Positions 20,441-31,997 of a DNA stretch of 64,000 nucleotides are shown here, in pieces. The notes below the pieces were generated by a model that had not been told where the DNA came from, searched no databases, and saw nothing but the letters and a program-made list of their open reading frames with translations. This DNA comes from Toxorhynchites rutilus septentrionalis (taxonomy: Eukaryota; Arthropoda; Insecta; Diptera; Culicidae). How positions within the stretch are numbered: the stretch's first letter is position 1; every line of letters starts with the position of its first letter. The stretch is from the NCBI RefSeq assembly GCF_029784135.1, contig NC_073746.1, forward strand, positions 158,027,108-158,091,107, in the 5' to 3' direction. A program made the position numbers and the translations under genes.

Positions 20441-21450
20441 GCAAATACGTGGAAGTAGGGAGAGTCTTTGTTCCCACCGGCATTTGTTCCCTAACAGAGA
20501 TTTCCAAACCAAGGATCCTGGGGGAATCGGTATTGCAAATATATGCAAGTCGTGGGTGATACGTTTCTAGCAAATAAAATTTAAATTTGGAATTTTAATG
20601 TTGGTTGCTTCGTAAAATTCCATATCAATGACCGATCATGCATTGTGAATCATTCAGCACAAGTGTAAGTATAAAATTGTATATGATAGCGGTTATGTTA
20701 AAATGACTTGAAATGTGAAACGATTTATTTCAATTTCCATAAATAAAAACCAATGTGTGTTCCCTCTCGAGAACGGATCATCCGATTTAAGCTGTCTGTT
20801 TTGTTATTTTCATCCTCATCCAAGGAAAGTTTATGTGTCGAGAAAAATTGTAAAAGTGAAGGAATATTCGAAAAAGTGATTTCCTGTATGCTCTATATAT
20901 CGTACTAGGTGCTGTTAGTCCAATTGAAATTCGCATTGAGACATATAGCATCGTATTCCGTTGGGCTTAAAGCGAAATTGGAAATGGGTTAAATAAACAC
21001 TCTCAGAAAGTAAGAATTCTAGAAGAAAATTATCTTTTCCATTTCAAATATGTTTTCTCTATATTAAAGTAACGTGTTTTTTCTGATGAGAAACATTGAT
21101 AATTGTGTTCGATAATGATAATTATCTTATATTACATTGGTGAGTTTTTTTATTTTTATTTTATCTCGGCCAGGGCCATAGAGAGCGACTTTCATCATAT
21201 CTCATTTCACTTCGGCATCTTCTATCTTGAAACGGACCATCCAACGACTAATCATCATCACTCGGTTGTAAACACTGGTGGAGTGAACATACAATACCCA
21301 ACAACCGAACAAAATGGCAACTTTTCAGGGCCATCAGATTATTATCAAAGAGTTCAAAGATGTAATTTTTCAAACATATCTAAAATTAGCATGCAACATA
21401 TAGCCTAACGGAATCCTACATCAATTATGCTGTCGTGTCTCGGACACCTC
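20441..21450 (-). repeat. dispersed repeat E, copy A
   Basis: Inverted relative to copy B (43731-44928) and collinear with it over most of its length. Shared words include 'gttgcaaata', 'catgcaagt', 'ccaattgaaattcgcat', 'aaataat-atcttatattacattggtga', 'gtgttt-a-c', 'ttattatcaaagag', and at the edge 'taacggaatcctac' plus 'cgtgtc-cggacacc'. The minus-strand right edge is marked by TGTAGGATTCCGTTAG (21407-21422), a divergent relative of the palindromic 16-mer. The open frames inside are not conserved between copies, so I do not call a gene. Confidence 0.6.
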
Positions 21451-21454
21451 CTGT

Positions 21455-21828
21455 GACTTATTTTTTTTTATTTTAATTTTTTTGTTTTTTCGATTTTCCA
21501 ATTTTCTAATTATTTAATTTTTAAATTTTTTTTATTTTTTGGTCACCGACCTTCGGTTTTTTCGATTTTAATTTTTCAAATTTTTAAATTTTAGATACAA
21601 AGTGTTTAACTTTTTCTTTTTCTTATTTTTTTATTTATTAGATTTTCGATTTTTAGATTTTTGGATTTTTGGATTTTTGGATTTTTGGATTTTTTAATTT
21701 TTTGATTTTTTGTTTTTTAGATTTTGCGATTTTCCGATTTTTCGATTTTTCGATTTTCCGATTCTTCGATTTTCGATCTTTTGATTTTTTTATTTTTTGG
21801 ATCCGATATTTGGTTATACCATTTTTTT
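21455..21828. repeat. T-rich imperfect 'gattttt' repeat, block 2
   Basis: About 370 bp of 'ttttt-gattttt' words, with short near-perfect runs such as 'tttttggatttttggattt' around 21660-21690. It separates repeat E copy A from unit P copy 2. Confidence 0.75.
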
Positions 21829-23192
21829 GAGGTAGGACTACGTCTAACCTTCCAATATTTCGGTGTGAAAAAGTGTTCAGTTTTTGAACGCTAATACCTC
21901 CTCAATTAATGAATGGATTTTGGTTCCAAATACACACATTGATAGGAAATATCCTCAGCAATTGTTTATATGCTACATATTACGGTTTTCAGCTCATATA
22001 AAGTTCAAATTGATGAAAAATTGGAAGAAAGAATTCCCTACTTTCCCATACATTTTGTCTGCTACATTTTGTCTGCGCTCCCGCAGCAAACAGCTATTCA
22101 TTACAAGCAACCACGGGTACGGGCGAAACGTATGGACAAGGTGAAGATGGGAGACAAAAAAGAAATTATAAACAAATATAGGCAGTCGCTACAACGTTAA
22201 CTATATGGCTATATAAAGTGAGCGATGGTGGGGCTTTGCCACATTCTATCATCGGACGCCAAGCAGGAAAGACGCTATCTTGAAATTGATTTTCAGCATA
22301 AGAGATTGCTGCATTTGCCGGGGATGTATGCGGTGCGATACCGCAAGAGTGAGAGACAGGAGTTTCAATGGGATGTGGAGCAGGAGAGCCTATCGAAGTG
22401 TGTTAAAAGCGGTGGAAGCGTCGCGCCGGGTGAATAAGTGGCTAATCGCTCTCGATTTGATAGAATGCTGGAGTTTCTAAAAGGTTTTATTTAGCTGTGA
22501 CATATTTGTATGTTTGTATGTAACATGTTTGTCTAGGGCGCTGTACCACATTAATTGAAATTTGACCCCTTTTCTGTTGACCGGTTGATCTGAAATTTGG
22601 AACACACCTTTATCTCTGCAGTCAGTATAAAACTGCGTATTTCATGATCTTATTTCATGATCCAAGATGGCGACTGCTACAAAATGGCGGATTACATATT
22701 TTCTCAAAGCCCCATCAATATGGGTATCAAATGAAAGGGATTGACTAATAGAAGACAGTTATCTATGAAAAATGCAAATCCAAAATGGCCGCCACCACAA
22801 AATGGCGGATTACATATTTTCTCTAAACCCCATCAATATGGGTATCGAATGAAGGACTTGACTAGTAGAACACAGTTATTCATGAGGAGTGCAAAGCCCA
22901 ATTATATCACGATACCAGACGGTAAATTTCTATTACGATATGCTTGCCATCAAGTATGTGTTCGTTGCCGGCTGAACAATAACCTCTGCAACATTTGCAC
23001 CGCACGACATTTGCACGATAAATTTTGATTTTTTCGTATTTGAATCTAAACGTTCGAGTGTTTGCTGAGTGCTGAGGTTTTATTTTATTCTTTGATTTTT
23101 TTCTGTAATTTTGTACATGAAAAGTTGGTCATTCTGGGATCTGTGCTCCATTATATTCGAATAATGGACAGCCCTTGGTGTAGTCCTACGTA
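21829..23192. mobile_element. unit P copy 2 with module array, bounded by palindromic motifs
   Basis: The left edge is GAGGTAGGACTACGTC (21829-21844) and the right edge GGTGTAGTCCTACGTA (23177-23192), the same motif in inverse orientation. Inside, in order: a P-type leader ('gaacgctaatacctcc', 'gaatggatttt-gttcc', 'ttcccatacattttgtctg'); a TATATAAAG box near 22211; a 'cattctatcatcggacgcc' start-like segment near 22239; a short plus-strand frame (22225-22437, unrecognised); and the 'gatctgaaatttggaacaca' leader followed by 'GATGGCG' modules (22505-22900). Both ends and content suggest one 1.36-kb mobile unit, class unknown. Confidence 0.5.
22505..22900. repeat. 'GATGGCGGCC' module array, copy 2
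   Basis: Same order as the array at 34380-34860: 'gtttgtatg', 'ccacatta', 'ctgttgaccg-ttgatctgaa', 'cagtca-tataaaactgc', 'tttcatgatct', then about two and a half modules with 'gatggcg', 'ccccatcaatatgggtatc' and 'aatgaaaggga-ttgact'. Confidence 0.75.
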
Positions 23193-23219
23193 TCTCCGGT
23201 TATGTCCCTGACATTACCC

Positions 23220-23560
23220 ATCCGTCTTTTTAATTTTAAAATTTTTCTTTATTTTTTTTAAATTTCTTGGTTTTTCGATTTTTAAATTATTCGATTTACG
23301 GGTTTTCGTTTTAAAATTTTCGTTGTTTTGAAAATTTTTATATTTTTAAATTTTTAAACTTTTTAGTTTTTCAATCTTGCAATATTTCAATTCTTTAATT
23401 TTTCGATTTTTTATTTACGATTTCTATTTTTTGATGTTTGAAATTTTCGATTTTTTCATTTTTAGATTTTTAGGTTTTAGATTTTTAGATTTTCAGATTG
23501 TTAAATTTGTAGATTTTTAGATCTTTAGAGTTTTAGATTTATAGATTTATAGATTTATAG
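23220..23560. repeat. T-rich imperfect repeat, block 3, grading into (TTTTAGA)n
   Basis: Degenerate 'atttttcgatttttt' words become progressively regular ('tttatagatttatagattta' at 23532-23565) before the pure array begins. This looks like the seed from which the array expanded. Confidence 0.7.
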
Positions 23561-24020
23561 ATTTATAGATTTTTAGATTTTTAGATTTTTAGATTTTAGA
23601 TTTTAGATTTTAGATTTTAGATTTTAGATTTTAGATTTTAGATTTTAGATTTTAGATTTTAGATTTTAGATTTTAGATTTTAGATTTTAGATTTTAGATT
23701 TTAGATTTTAGATTTTAGATTTTAGATTTTAGATTTTAGATTTTAGATTTTAGATTTTAGATTTTAGATTTTAGATTTTAGATTTTAGATTTTAGATTTT
23801 AGATTTTAGATTTTAGATTTTAGATTTTAGATTTTAGATTTTAGATTTTAGATTTTAGATTTTAGATTTTAGATTTTAGATTTTAGATTTTAGATTTTAG
23901 ATTTTAGATTTTAGATTTTAGATTTTAGATTTTAGATTTTAGATTTTAGATTTTAGATTTTAGATTTTAGATTTTAGATTTTAGATTTTAGATTTTAGAT
24001 TTTAGATTTTAGATTTTAGA
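23561..24020. repeat. (TTTTAGA)n array 1, about 450 bp
   Basis: Seven-base unit TTTTAGA (equivalently GATTTTA), about 60 consecutive copies without visible error after the first few units. It ends at 24020 with degenerate 'tcaatcaaatttagatcaat' before the 331-bp repeat. It is not a telomere repeat: insects use TTAGG or lack it, and dipterans lack it. Confidence 0.95.
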
Positions 24021-24045
24021 TCAATCAAATTTAGATCAATTTTAG

Positions 24046-24376
24046 ATCAATAAACAATAAAAAATGTCGAAAATTGGATCGGCATATGGTTTTCGTTGAA
24101 ACAAAATAAAAAACAATTGAAACAGGAAATCATAATTTGGCTGAGGGATGGATGAATTGTGTAGACTCACACGGGAATTACTTCTAATAAAAATATTCTG
24201 AGGTTGTCAAAAAAAGTATGTATTTTCCCATAAAAAAACGTATAATTTCAACTTGCACATCTGGTATATGTTATTACACTATACACCTCTAGGTCGAATG
24301 TACTGCGTTCTTTCGGTATGAGGAACCAGGTTTAATTATATTTTTAACTGTAAATCTTTGGTAACCTAGCTGAGCT
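24046..24376. repeat. perfect 331-bp direct repeat, copy 1
   Basis: Base-for-base identical, without indels, to 28616-28946 (offset 4570). It starts ATCAATAAACAATAAAAAAT and ends CCTAGCTGAGCT. It is embedded between the two (TTTTAGA)n arrays. The sequence itself has no open frame or known motif beyond AATAAA near its start. Confidence 0.95.
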
Positions 24377-26260
24377 TTTAGATTTTAGATTTTAGATTTT
24401 AGATTTTAGATTTTAGATTTTAGATTTTAGATTTTAGATTTTAGATTTTAGATTTTAGATTTTAGATTTTAGATTTTAGATTTTAGATTTTAGATTTTAG
24501 ATTTTAGATTTTAGATTTTAGATTTTAGATTTTAGATTTTAGATTTTAGATTTTAGATTTTAGATTTTAGATTTTAGATTTTAGATTTTAGATTTTAGAT
24601 TTTAGATTTTAGATTTTAGATTTTAGATTTTAGATTTTAGATTTTAGATTTTAGATTTTAGATTTTAGATTTTAGATTTTAGATTTTAGATTTTAGATTT
24701 TAGATTTTAGATTTTAGATTTTAGATTTTAGATTTTAGATTTTAGATTTTAGATTTTAGATTTTAGATTTTAGATTTTAGATTTTAGATTTTAGATTTTA
24801 GATTTTAGATTTTAGATTTTAGATTTTAGATTTTAGATTTTAGATTTTAGATTTTAGATTTTAGATTTTAGATTTTAGATTTTAGATTTTAGATTTTAGA
24901 TTTTAGATTTTAGATTTTAGATTTTAGATTTTAGATTTTAGATTTTAGATTTTAGATTTTAGATTTTAGATTTTAGATTTTAGATTTTAGATTTTAGATT
25001 TTAGATTTTAGATTTTAGATTTTAGATTTTAGATTTTAGATTTTAGATTTTAGATTTTAGATTTTAGATTTTAGATTTTAGATTTTAGATTTTAGATTTT
25101 AGATTTTAGATTTTAGATTTTAGATTTTAGATTTTAGATTTTAGATTTTAGATTTTAGATTTTAGATTTTAGATTTTAGATTTTAGATTTTAGATTTTAG
25201 ATTTTAGATTTTAGATTTTAGATTTTAGATTTTAGATTTTAGATTTTAGATTTTAGATTTTAGATTTTAGATTTTAGATTTTAGATTTTAGATTTTAGAT
25301 TTTAGATTTTAGATTTTAGATTTTAGATTTTAGATTTTAGATTTTAGATTTTAGATTTTAGATTTTAGATTTTAGATTTTAGATTTTAGATTTTAGATTT
25401 TAGATTTTAGATTTTAGATTTTAGATTTTAGATTTTAGATTTTAGATTTTAGATTTTAGATTTTAGATTTTAGATTTTAGATTTTAGATTTTAGATTTTA
25501 GATTTTAGATTTTAGATTTTAGATTTTAGATTTTAGATTTTAGATTTTAGATTTTAGATTTTAGATTTTAGATTTTAGATTTTAGATTTTAGATTTTAGA
25601 TTTTAGATTTTAGATTTTAGATTTTAGATTTTAGATTTTAGATTTTAGATTTTAGATTTTAGATTTTAGATTTTAGATTTTAGATTTTAGATTTTAGATT
25701 TTAGATTTTAGATTTTAGATTTTAGATTTTAGATTTTAGATTTTAGATTTTAGATTTTAGATTTTAGATTTTAGATTTTAGATTTTAGATTTTAGATTTT
25801 AGATTTTAGATTTTAGATTTTAGATTTTAGATTTTAGATTTTAGATTTTAGATTTTAGATTTTAGATTTTAGATTTTAGATTTTAGATTTTAGATTTTAG
25901 ATTTTAGATTTTAGATTTTAGATTTTAGATTTTAGATTTTAGATTTTAGATTTTAGATTTTAGATTTTAGATTTTAGATTTTAGATTTTAGATTTTAGAT
26001 TTTAGATTTTAGATTTTAGATTTTAGATTTTAGATTTTAGATTTTAGATTTTAGATTTTAGATTTTAGATTTTAGATTTTAGATTTTAGATTTTAGATTT
26101 TAGATTTTAGATTTTAGATTTTAGATTTTAGATTTTAGATTTTAGATTTTAGATTTTAGATTTTAGATTTTAGATTTTAGATTTTAGATTTTAGATTTTA
26201 GATTTTAGATTTTAGATTTTTAGATTTTAGATTTTAGATTTTTAGATTTTGAGATTGTTA
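24377..26260. repeat. (TTTTAGA)n array 2, about 1.87 kb
   Basis: Roughly 265 consecutive TTTTAGA units start directly at the end of the 331-bp repeat. Only the last few units are irregular ('agatttttagattt' near 26217-26247). A run this long with no visible substitution suggests recent expansion, continuing homogenisation, or collapse/extension in the assembly. Confidence 0.95.
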
Positions 26261-26698
26261 GCAGTGTCAGTTCGTTCTATCACTCAGGGAATAAGTGATA
26301 GTCGCACCAGGACTTTGCATATCCCCCACGAAGGTATGACATCCTTCATGAAGTTCTTTACCTGTTTTGGTTCAGCAGACCAAATCTCGTTAGGCATAAG
26401 AAATCCCCCCCCCCCAAGAATTCACAGTCTTCGCAGAATAAGTGTACTGCATTGACACAGTAAATGTTCCGAAGTCTCAGTTTCGAAATTGAAGACATAA
26501 AACGAATTCACTGCGTGAACTGTAGGCAATTCCTGAATACAGCTATAAAAAGTGTTTCGATAACTGGATTATGTGTTTAAAAAAGTGTATCGTTTCAGGA
26601 GGGGCCTCTTTTGCAGACGAAAATATAAATTTAGAGGATAAATAAGGCATTTTCTTCAAAAACACAAATTCCCGGCATATATTTGACAGAATATAAAG
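26261..26698. other. unassigned sequence between array 2 and RT
   Basis: No element recognised. It contains a run of about 11 C at 26405-26416. It could be the 5' part of the retroelement that follows, but no endonuclease motif is visible. Confidence 0.3.
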
Positions 26699-28568
26699 AT
26701 GTTTGCGGATAAAGAACTACGACGTCGACGAACTGTTGAAACTAAGCATTACTTTCAACTTGCGAGCAATGCATACCGCAGCCTTAACACATCTCTTTAT
26801 AAATCATACGTACTTCGTGTGCAGACAAACTTACATAGGAATCCAAGGAGTTTCTGGAATTTTGTCAATTCGAAGCGTAAAACTACATACATCCCATCTA
26901 AGATGTTTTTGGGTGATTCGGAGTCGTCGTCTGTCCCGGAAACGTGTGATTTGTTTTCTAAACATTTTGCTTCAGTGTTTGTCGCTGATACAGCCACCTC
27001 ATCTGAAGCCAAGAGGGCTGCTGCTAACGTTCCAGAATATCCAATAGACTTGCGGTCATTCGTTGTTACTTCACAGATGGTAGAGAAGTCCGTAAAAAAG
27101 TTGAAACGTTCCACGGTTCATGGCCCAGATGGAATTCCAGCAATAGTTTTCTGCCGTTGTGCTTCAACTTTGGCGTCACCACTCTCCTGCATATACACAT
27201 CTTCGCTGGATTAATGAGTCTTTCAGGATGTGTGGAAGCACTCATTTGTGTTTCCCATCTTCAAAAAAGGAGACTAGTGAGCAACTATCACGGGATAACC
27301 AGCTTATCGACCGCCTCTAAGCTATTTGAGATGATTGTGAACGATGATGTCTTTTTCGAAGTTAAGAGCTATATCTCACCAGTAGAACATGGTTTTATGC
27401 CAGGACGCTCGGTAAGCACCAATCTTCTCGAGTTCTCATTGTTCTGTGTCAACCGCCTAGAAGAACGTGCTCAGGTTGATGCTTTTTATACCGACATAAA
27501 AGCCGCTTTCGACCGAATTGACCACCGCATCCTGCTGAGGAAGCTATCCCGTCTTGGTGCTTCTGATGGATTCATCAACTGGATGAGCTCATACCTTTCT
27601 GGAAGAACGCTCCGTGTTGAGCTCCAATATCACACTTCGTCTCCGTTTGCTGTTCGTTCGGGAGTTCCACAAGGCAGTAATCTAGGGCCACTGCTGTTCG
27701 CGATATTCTACAATGATGTGTCCCTTATTCTAGCATCCGGCTGTGTGTCGATCTACGCAGACGACTTGAAGATTTATTTGGCTATCAGAACTCTTGAGGA
27801 TTGTCGTCTACTACAGAGCTTGGTTGGCCAGTTCGTCAGTTGGTGCCACTTGCATAAATTAACCATAAGCATCGCCAAGTGTGTGATCATGAGCTTTCAC
27901 CGAAAAAACAGCCAATTCTATTCAACTACACAATCGACGATTTTATTTTAGAGATTCAGTCAGATTAACGACTTGGGCGTTGTTCTCGGTCATAAGGTCA
28001 CTTTCGATGCACACCGATCTGCATTGATCACTAAGGCTAATCATCAGCTTGGATTCATATCGAGAATCTCTAGGGACCTCACTGATCCCTATTGCCTGAA
28101 ATCGCTGTACTGTTCTCTTGTTTGGCCGATTCTCGAGACTGCATCGGTAGTATGGATCCCTTACCAGCATATGTGGAGCATCAGGATTGAGCGGATTCAA
28201 AAATGTTTTATTCAAAGAGCGCTCAGGCATCTGCCATGGCGTGATCCCCGGAACCTGCCGCCATATGTAGCCAGATATCGCTTGCTGAATCTGGATACAG
28301 TCGTGAAACGAAGGCGTATTCAACAAGCTACTTTCATTGTCAAGCTTCTTTGTGGTTTGATGCGCCTCACCTGCTCGAGATGGTGAACTTTCGTGCTCCC
28401 AACAGAATTCTACGATCCTCGCTGCAACCGCTTCAACATCGATCATCGTTCGGGCAACATGAGCCGATCTCGGGAATGATCCGTACGTTCAGGTTTTTGT
28501 TTTTGGAGAACCATCAAAAACAGAATTGTGAAATCCGATGTGTTCAATGTTGTGTTTTAATGTTTTAG
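26699..28568 (+). pseudogene. non-LTR retrotransposon reverse transcriptase, 5'-truncated and frameshifted
   Basis: Four frames in order. 26699-27214 has the pre-RT region ('NPRSFWNFVNSKRKT', 'LKRSTVHGPDGIPAIVF'). 27157-27951 has the RT core: 'HGFMPGRSVSTNLLEF', 'FYTDIKAAFDRIDHRIL' (motif A, about residues 111-127), 'SGVPQGSNLGPLLFAIFYND' and the catalytic 'YADD' (residues 200-203). 27973-28386 has the thumb/C-terminal region ('RALRHLPWRDPRNLPPY'). 28350-28568 has the tail ('HEPISGMIRTF'). The frame changes near 27200, 27950 and 28370, so no enzyme can be made. The C-terminal 'LPWRDP.NLPPY' region is shared with the fragment at 59060-59690. The class is Jockey/I superfamily, clade unresolved. 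The 331-bp repeat begins 48 bp after the last frame. Confidence 0.85.
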
Positions 28569-28615
28569 TTTTAAGTTTTAATTCATTAAGACTATGTCAG
28601 ATGAGTTTTTATCCA

Positions 28616-28946
28616 ATCAATAAACAATAAAAAATGTCGAAAATTGGATCGGCATATGGTTTTCGTTGAAACAAAATAAAAAACAATTGAAACAGGAAAT
28701 CATAATTTGGCTGAGGGATGGATGAATTGTGTAGACTCACACGGGAATTACTTCTAATAAAAATATTCTGAGGTTGTCAAAAAAAGTATGTATTTTCCCA
28801 TAAAAAAACGTATAATTTCAACTTGCACATCTGGTATATGTTATTACACTATACACCTCTAGGTCGAATGTACTGCGTTCTTTCGGTATGAGGAACCAGG
28901 TTTAATTATATTTTTAACTGTAAATCTTTGGTAACCTAGCTGAGCT
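28616..28946. repeat. perfect 331-bp direct repeat, copy 2
   Basis: Identical to 24046-24376. It directly follows the 3' UTR of the broken RT and is followed by unrelated sequence 'cgattaaaatcag'. The upstream flanks of the two copies share only the last base or two, so both borders are sharp. Confidence 0.95.
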
Positions 28947-29720
28947 CGATTAAAATCAGTTGTTTAATGATAAGTATTTATTATTTTAACCAATCTAAAA
29001 TATGGAAAGAGAGAAAAATAAAACTAACAATATCATTTTCAAAACCGTTCCTTATCAGCGATTAACTTTTCCGTTTTGTGATTGGTAGAACCAATTCCAC
29101 TGATAGCTCATGAACTCGCGCGAAACCAAATCGTTGCTCAAATCGTGGCATTTCTGCGTTAAAATAAATATCATGCTCACATTATTGACAACTTAATCAT
29201 AATAATAACAGAAATGGTACGAAAGGGAAAGAAGCCGCCCGAGGCCGCAGCCAAACGGTGCCGCCGAAGCCGGATCGCTTCAGAGGCGGCGTCATTTAAG
29301 ATACCAAGATCCGAGAAATGTTGTTCGATTTTCTTCTTCCCCTGGCGTGGCGACCGAGATCTTCACGCCGTTTGACCGACCGCTCATATATTAATATGTT
29401 TTTTTTTATGACATTGTGCCTATTCACGATGTTCAAGATTCGTTTGACTCTTGATGGAGAGGGTAATCTACACCTCGGACCGGCGTGGACATTATAGTGT
29501 GGAACGCAAATGTGATGGGCTATTTGCGTCTATGAACCGCGAGCGCGAAGCGGTGACTGATGTTTATCGTCGTCACGATTGCACGCTCCGTCCCAATTGT
29601 TGTGTCTGATAGCTGACGCAAAGGATCGGAATTTAGATTAAAATTTCGCCCTGTCAGAGTTTGACATATTATACACGATTGGACTAATTCTCCGTAAATC
29701 ACGCTATCCGATTGAACTCA
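28947..29720. other. unassigned; small basic ORF at 29214-29375
   Basis: No repeat recognised. An ATG at 29214 in context 'acagaaATGG' opens 53 codons, beginning 'MVRKGKKPPEAAAKRCRRSR', to a stop at 29373. The basic start resembles a nuclear-localisation sequence and the local GC is high. It could be a first coding exon of a host gene, but no splice donor or homologue is evident. Confidence 0.2.
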
Positions 29721-30925
29721 TTGGAATCTATTTAAAAAAAAAGTGATTCCAGAAAACAAAAATACCCAATTCATTATTATCTTATAACATGGCATAATGA
29801 AATTTTATCCTGGCTATCAGAATATGTACATGAACATTCCTCAGAACATATGTTTTTGCTCCTTAACAAGCCTTTGTCAGGAACGCCTGGAGATACGATT
29901 GAAATTTATACGTTTCCAGACAGCCCGTGAAAGATTGTTACGTTTGCAGCATCAACATCATCATTAACGTCAAACTTCTGCACTTCTCGGTAAGGAACGA
30001 GGTTTCTGCGCCTACCGGCGTCGTTCTCGTTATCATCATCATCCTCGTCGTCGTCGTCGTCGTCGTCGTAGCAAATACCGAAGTAATGCACCTTGTATTC
30101 GCACGCGCTCGTGTGTATCGTTTGAAGTTGAGTGACTTTTGTGCAACCATTGTTACGTGTAAACTTTTCCAAAGGGCGAATCTCTTTTCTGTGAAGTCAG
30201 GTGCGGGAAGGAAGCAGACAAAGTTTGGCGTGCACGTTGACTTCTGTCGTCATCAATCAGCAGCAGCAGCAAACAACGTTCACGCTCCTGGATATGCTCG
30301 TAGTGAAGTGTCTGGAAGATGTTATTCAACAACAGAAAGCAAGGCAACCCTAGCATAACAACGAACATTCGCATCACAGGATTGCCTTCAGCTCCCCGCG
30401 GGATATTATAAAAGTGGAATAAGAGTTTTTCACACATTGGTGCTGGGTGTTATAAGAAAACCTAAAAAAAAAACACGAATAATTGCTGTTCTGGAATTTG
30501 TGGTGTATGATTATTTTCTGTCTTCACGAAGAAAATTTCAAAAACATTAGGTATAAACTAATGTATGTTGGGTATTCGTATTCATCGTTTTGGCATTTAA
30601 TTCCAAAACATTACGAAGTAAAACATAATGAGTTGCCACATCTATGCAAAATATATGCTTTTTTAGTTCAAAATATTTGAAAGGTAATGAAATGATTTGG
30701 TGTACAATATCACTGGATCAAAAATAAAAAAAGGAAACTCAAATAAACAAAATACTTTGAATTTGCTCAAATATAATATTTATGTATACATTTTAGAGAA
30801 GTTTTCGACATGTATATTTTTTATTTCGCCATTGAGGGGCATAATTCAGAATTGGGCTGGTCTCTAAAATCGGCCAATACGCTTTATTTGTATCTTCTGA
30901 TCCGCTAACCGTTCTGATATTTCTT
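29721..30925. other. unassigned sequence with short trinucleotide run
   Basis: No gene supported. The (GTC/TCG)n run at 30047-30070 and the nearby 'atcatcatc' produce the long hydrophobic or acidic open frames on both strands, which I treat as artefacts. Confidence 0.35.
30047..30070. repeat. (TCG)n microsatellite
   Basis: About eight copies of TCG, preceded by 'atcatcatcctcg'. Confidence 0.9.
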
Positions 30926-31867
30926 AAGGGGGTAGTACACTATGGAAATTTGAAAAAAATTAAATGGTACAGCCAAAACAATGAAACTGGCGATATCTCA
31001 AGTTCTCCCGAACCGATTCATGTTGAATTTATATAAATACAACTTGTATGCATCTCTCTACCGCAAAATAATTTTTTTTTTAATTTGGAAATTTTTAAAA
31101 AGCGGAAACGGAAGAAAAAAGTTTTAAATCACATTCAAACGACCGCCATTTTGTTAAAAAAGATGGTTTTGACTTGTCCAAAGTTCATGCGATAGCGGCA
31201 TTTTTACTGAATCAGAATTTGTTCGTTTTTTTGTTTCAGATAACCAGAAGGGCTGGAATCGTGTACGCCTGGCAACTTTTTTTGAACCCCTCACTTCATC
31301 AGCTTGTAACCATTCTAGTCATGAATATTTTCTCTTCGTTCAATTTTTGTTTTATTGTTAAAAGATAGATGAACAAATAATGATATAATGGGTCGTGAAA
31401 ATGCTCTTTGTTTTATTTTTCAACAAACGTCCGAAATTTGTGTCCCTACACTAGAATACGCCCTTGAGTGAAATAGAAAGGCAGTTTAGGGCAGAAAACA
31501 TTACAGGCAAATCTGTTTTTGTGAGATCTTTTTCTAAGAAATTACTCATTTGTGCGATTTTATTATTAAATCGGGCCCACAAACTAGTCGCACAAACAAT
31601 GAAATCATATCAATGAGGAATCAATGAAGAATCGAACAAAAACAGGCTTGCCAGTGTATGGCACTTCAAATGCCTACATTTACATTACCAACATAGAAAT
31701 ACCTGAGGCAGTGTGTGTCTAGTAGAAGAGATTGCCTTGCATTGGCAATAAGGACACAAATTACGAGATATATTAATACATTTCACGAGAACAAGAATGA
31801 ATAATGGATCAACCATCTTCAACTGCTTATATAAAAGCATGCATCCACGTTGCCTTTGAGAACAAAA
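30926..31867. other. unassigned sequence with a terminus-like string
   Basis: 'TTAAGGGGGTAGTACACTA' at 30926-30944 has the look of a transposon terminus next to TTAA, but I find no inverted partner in the window. The rest shows nothing. Confidence 0.25.
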
Positions 31868-31997
31868 CTTATTTTTCTGTATTATTGACCTTCAACACTT
31901 TTGGGCTGGTTCGTCACTTTTACTTCCATTTTTGGAAGAATGTTGGGAGTGAGAGTTAAACTCGTGACCCTCAGAGCGAGAAGTATGGATGTTACCA
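31868..31997 (-). mobile_element. tRNA-derived SINE, family B, copy 1
   Basis: Collinear with 32872-33000: 'ttctgtattat', 'ttcaacacttttgg-ctggttcgtcacttttat', 'ggaagaat-t-gggagtgaga-tt-aact', 'aagtatggatgttaccgcta'. On the minus strand 'GTTCAATTC' of copy 2 fits the pol III B box (GWTCRANNC); here it is decayed to 'AGTTTAACTC'. This is a different family from SINE A. Confidence 0.6.

Noticed and set aside
23561..26260. (TTTTAGA)n as a telomere-type repeat
   Set aside because: Dipterans lack the TTAGG system and the unit differs from known telomere repeats. The array is internal, with ordinary repeats on both sides.
29927..30358. 143-codon plus frame with a poly-Val stretch, and acidic frames on the minus strand
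   Set aside because: All are made by the TCG/ATC trinucleotide run. There is no other protein-like feature.
30926..30944. Transposon end TTAAGGGGGTAGTACACTA
   Set aside because: No matching inverse end was found within the window.
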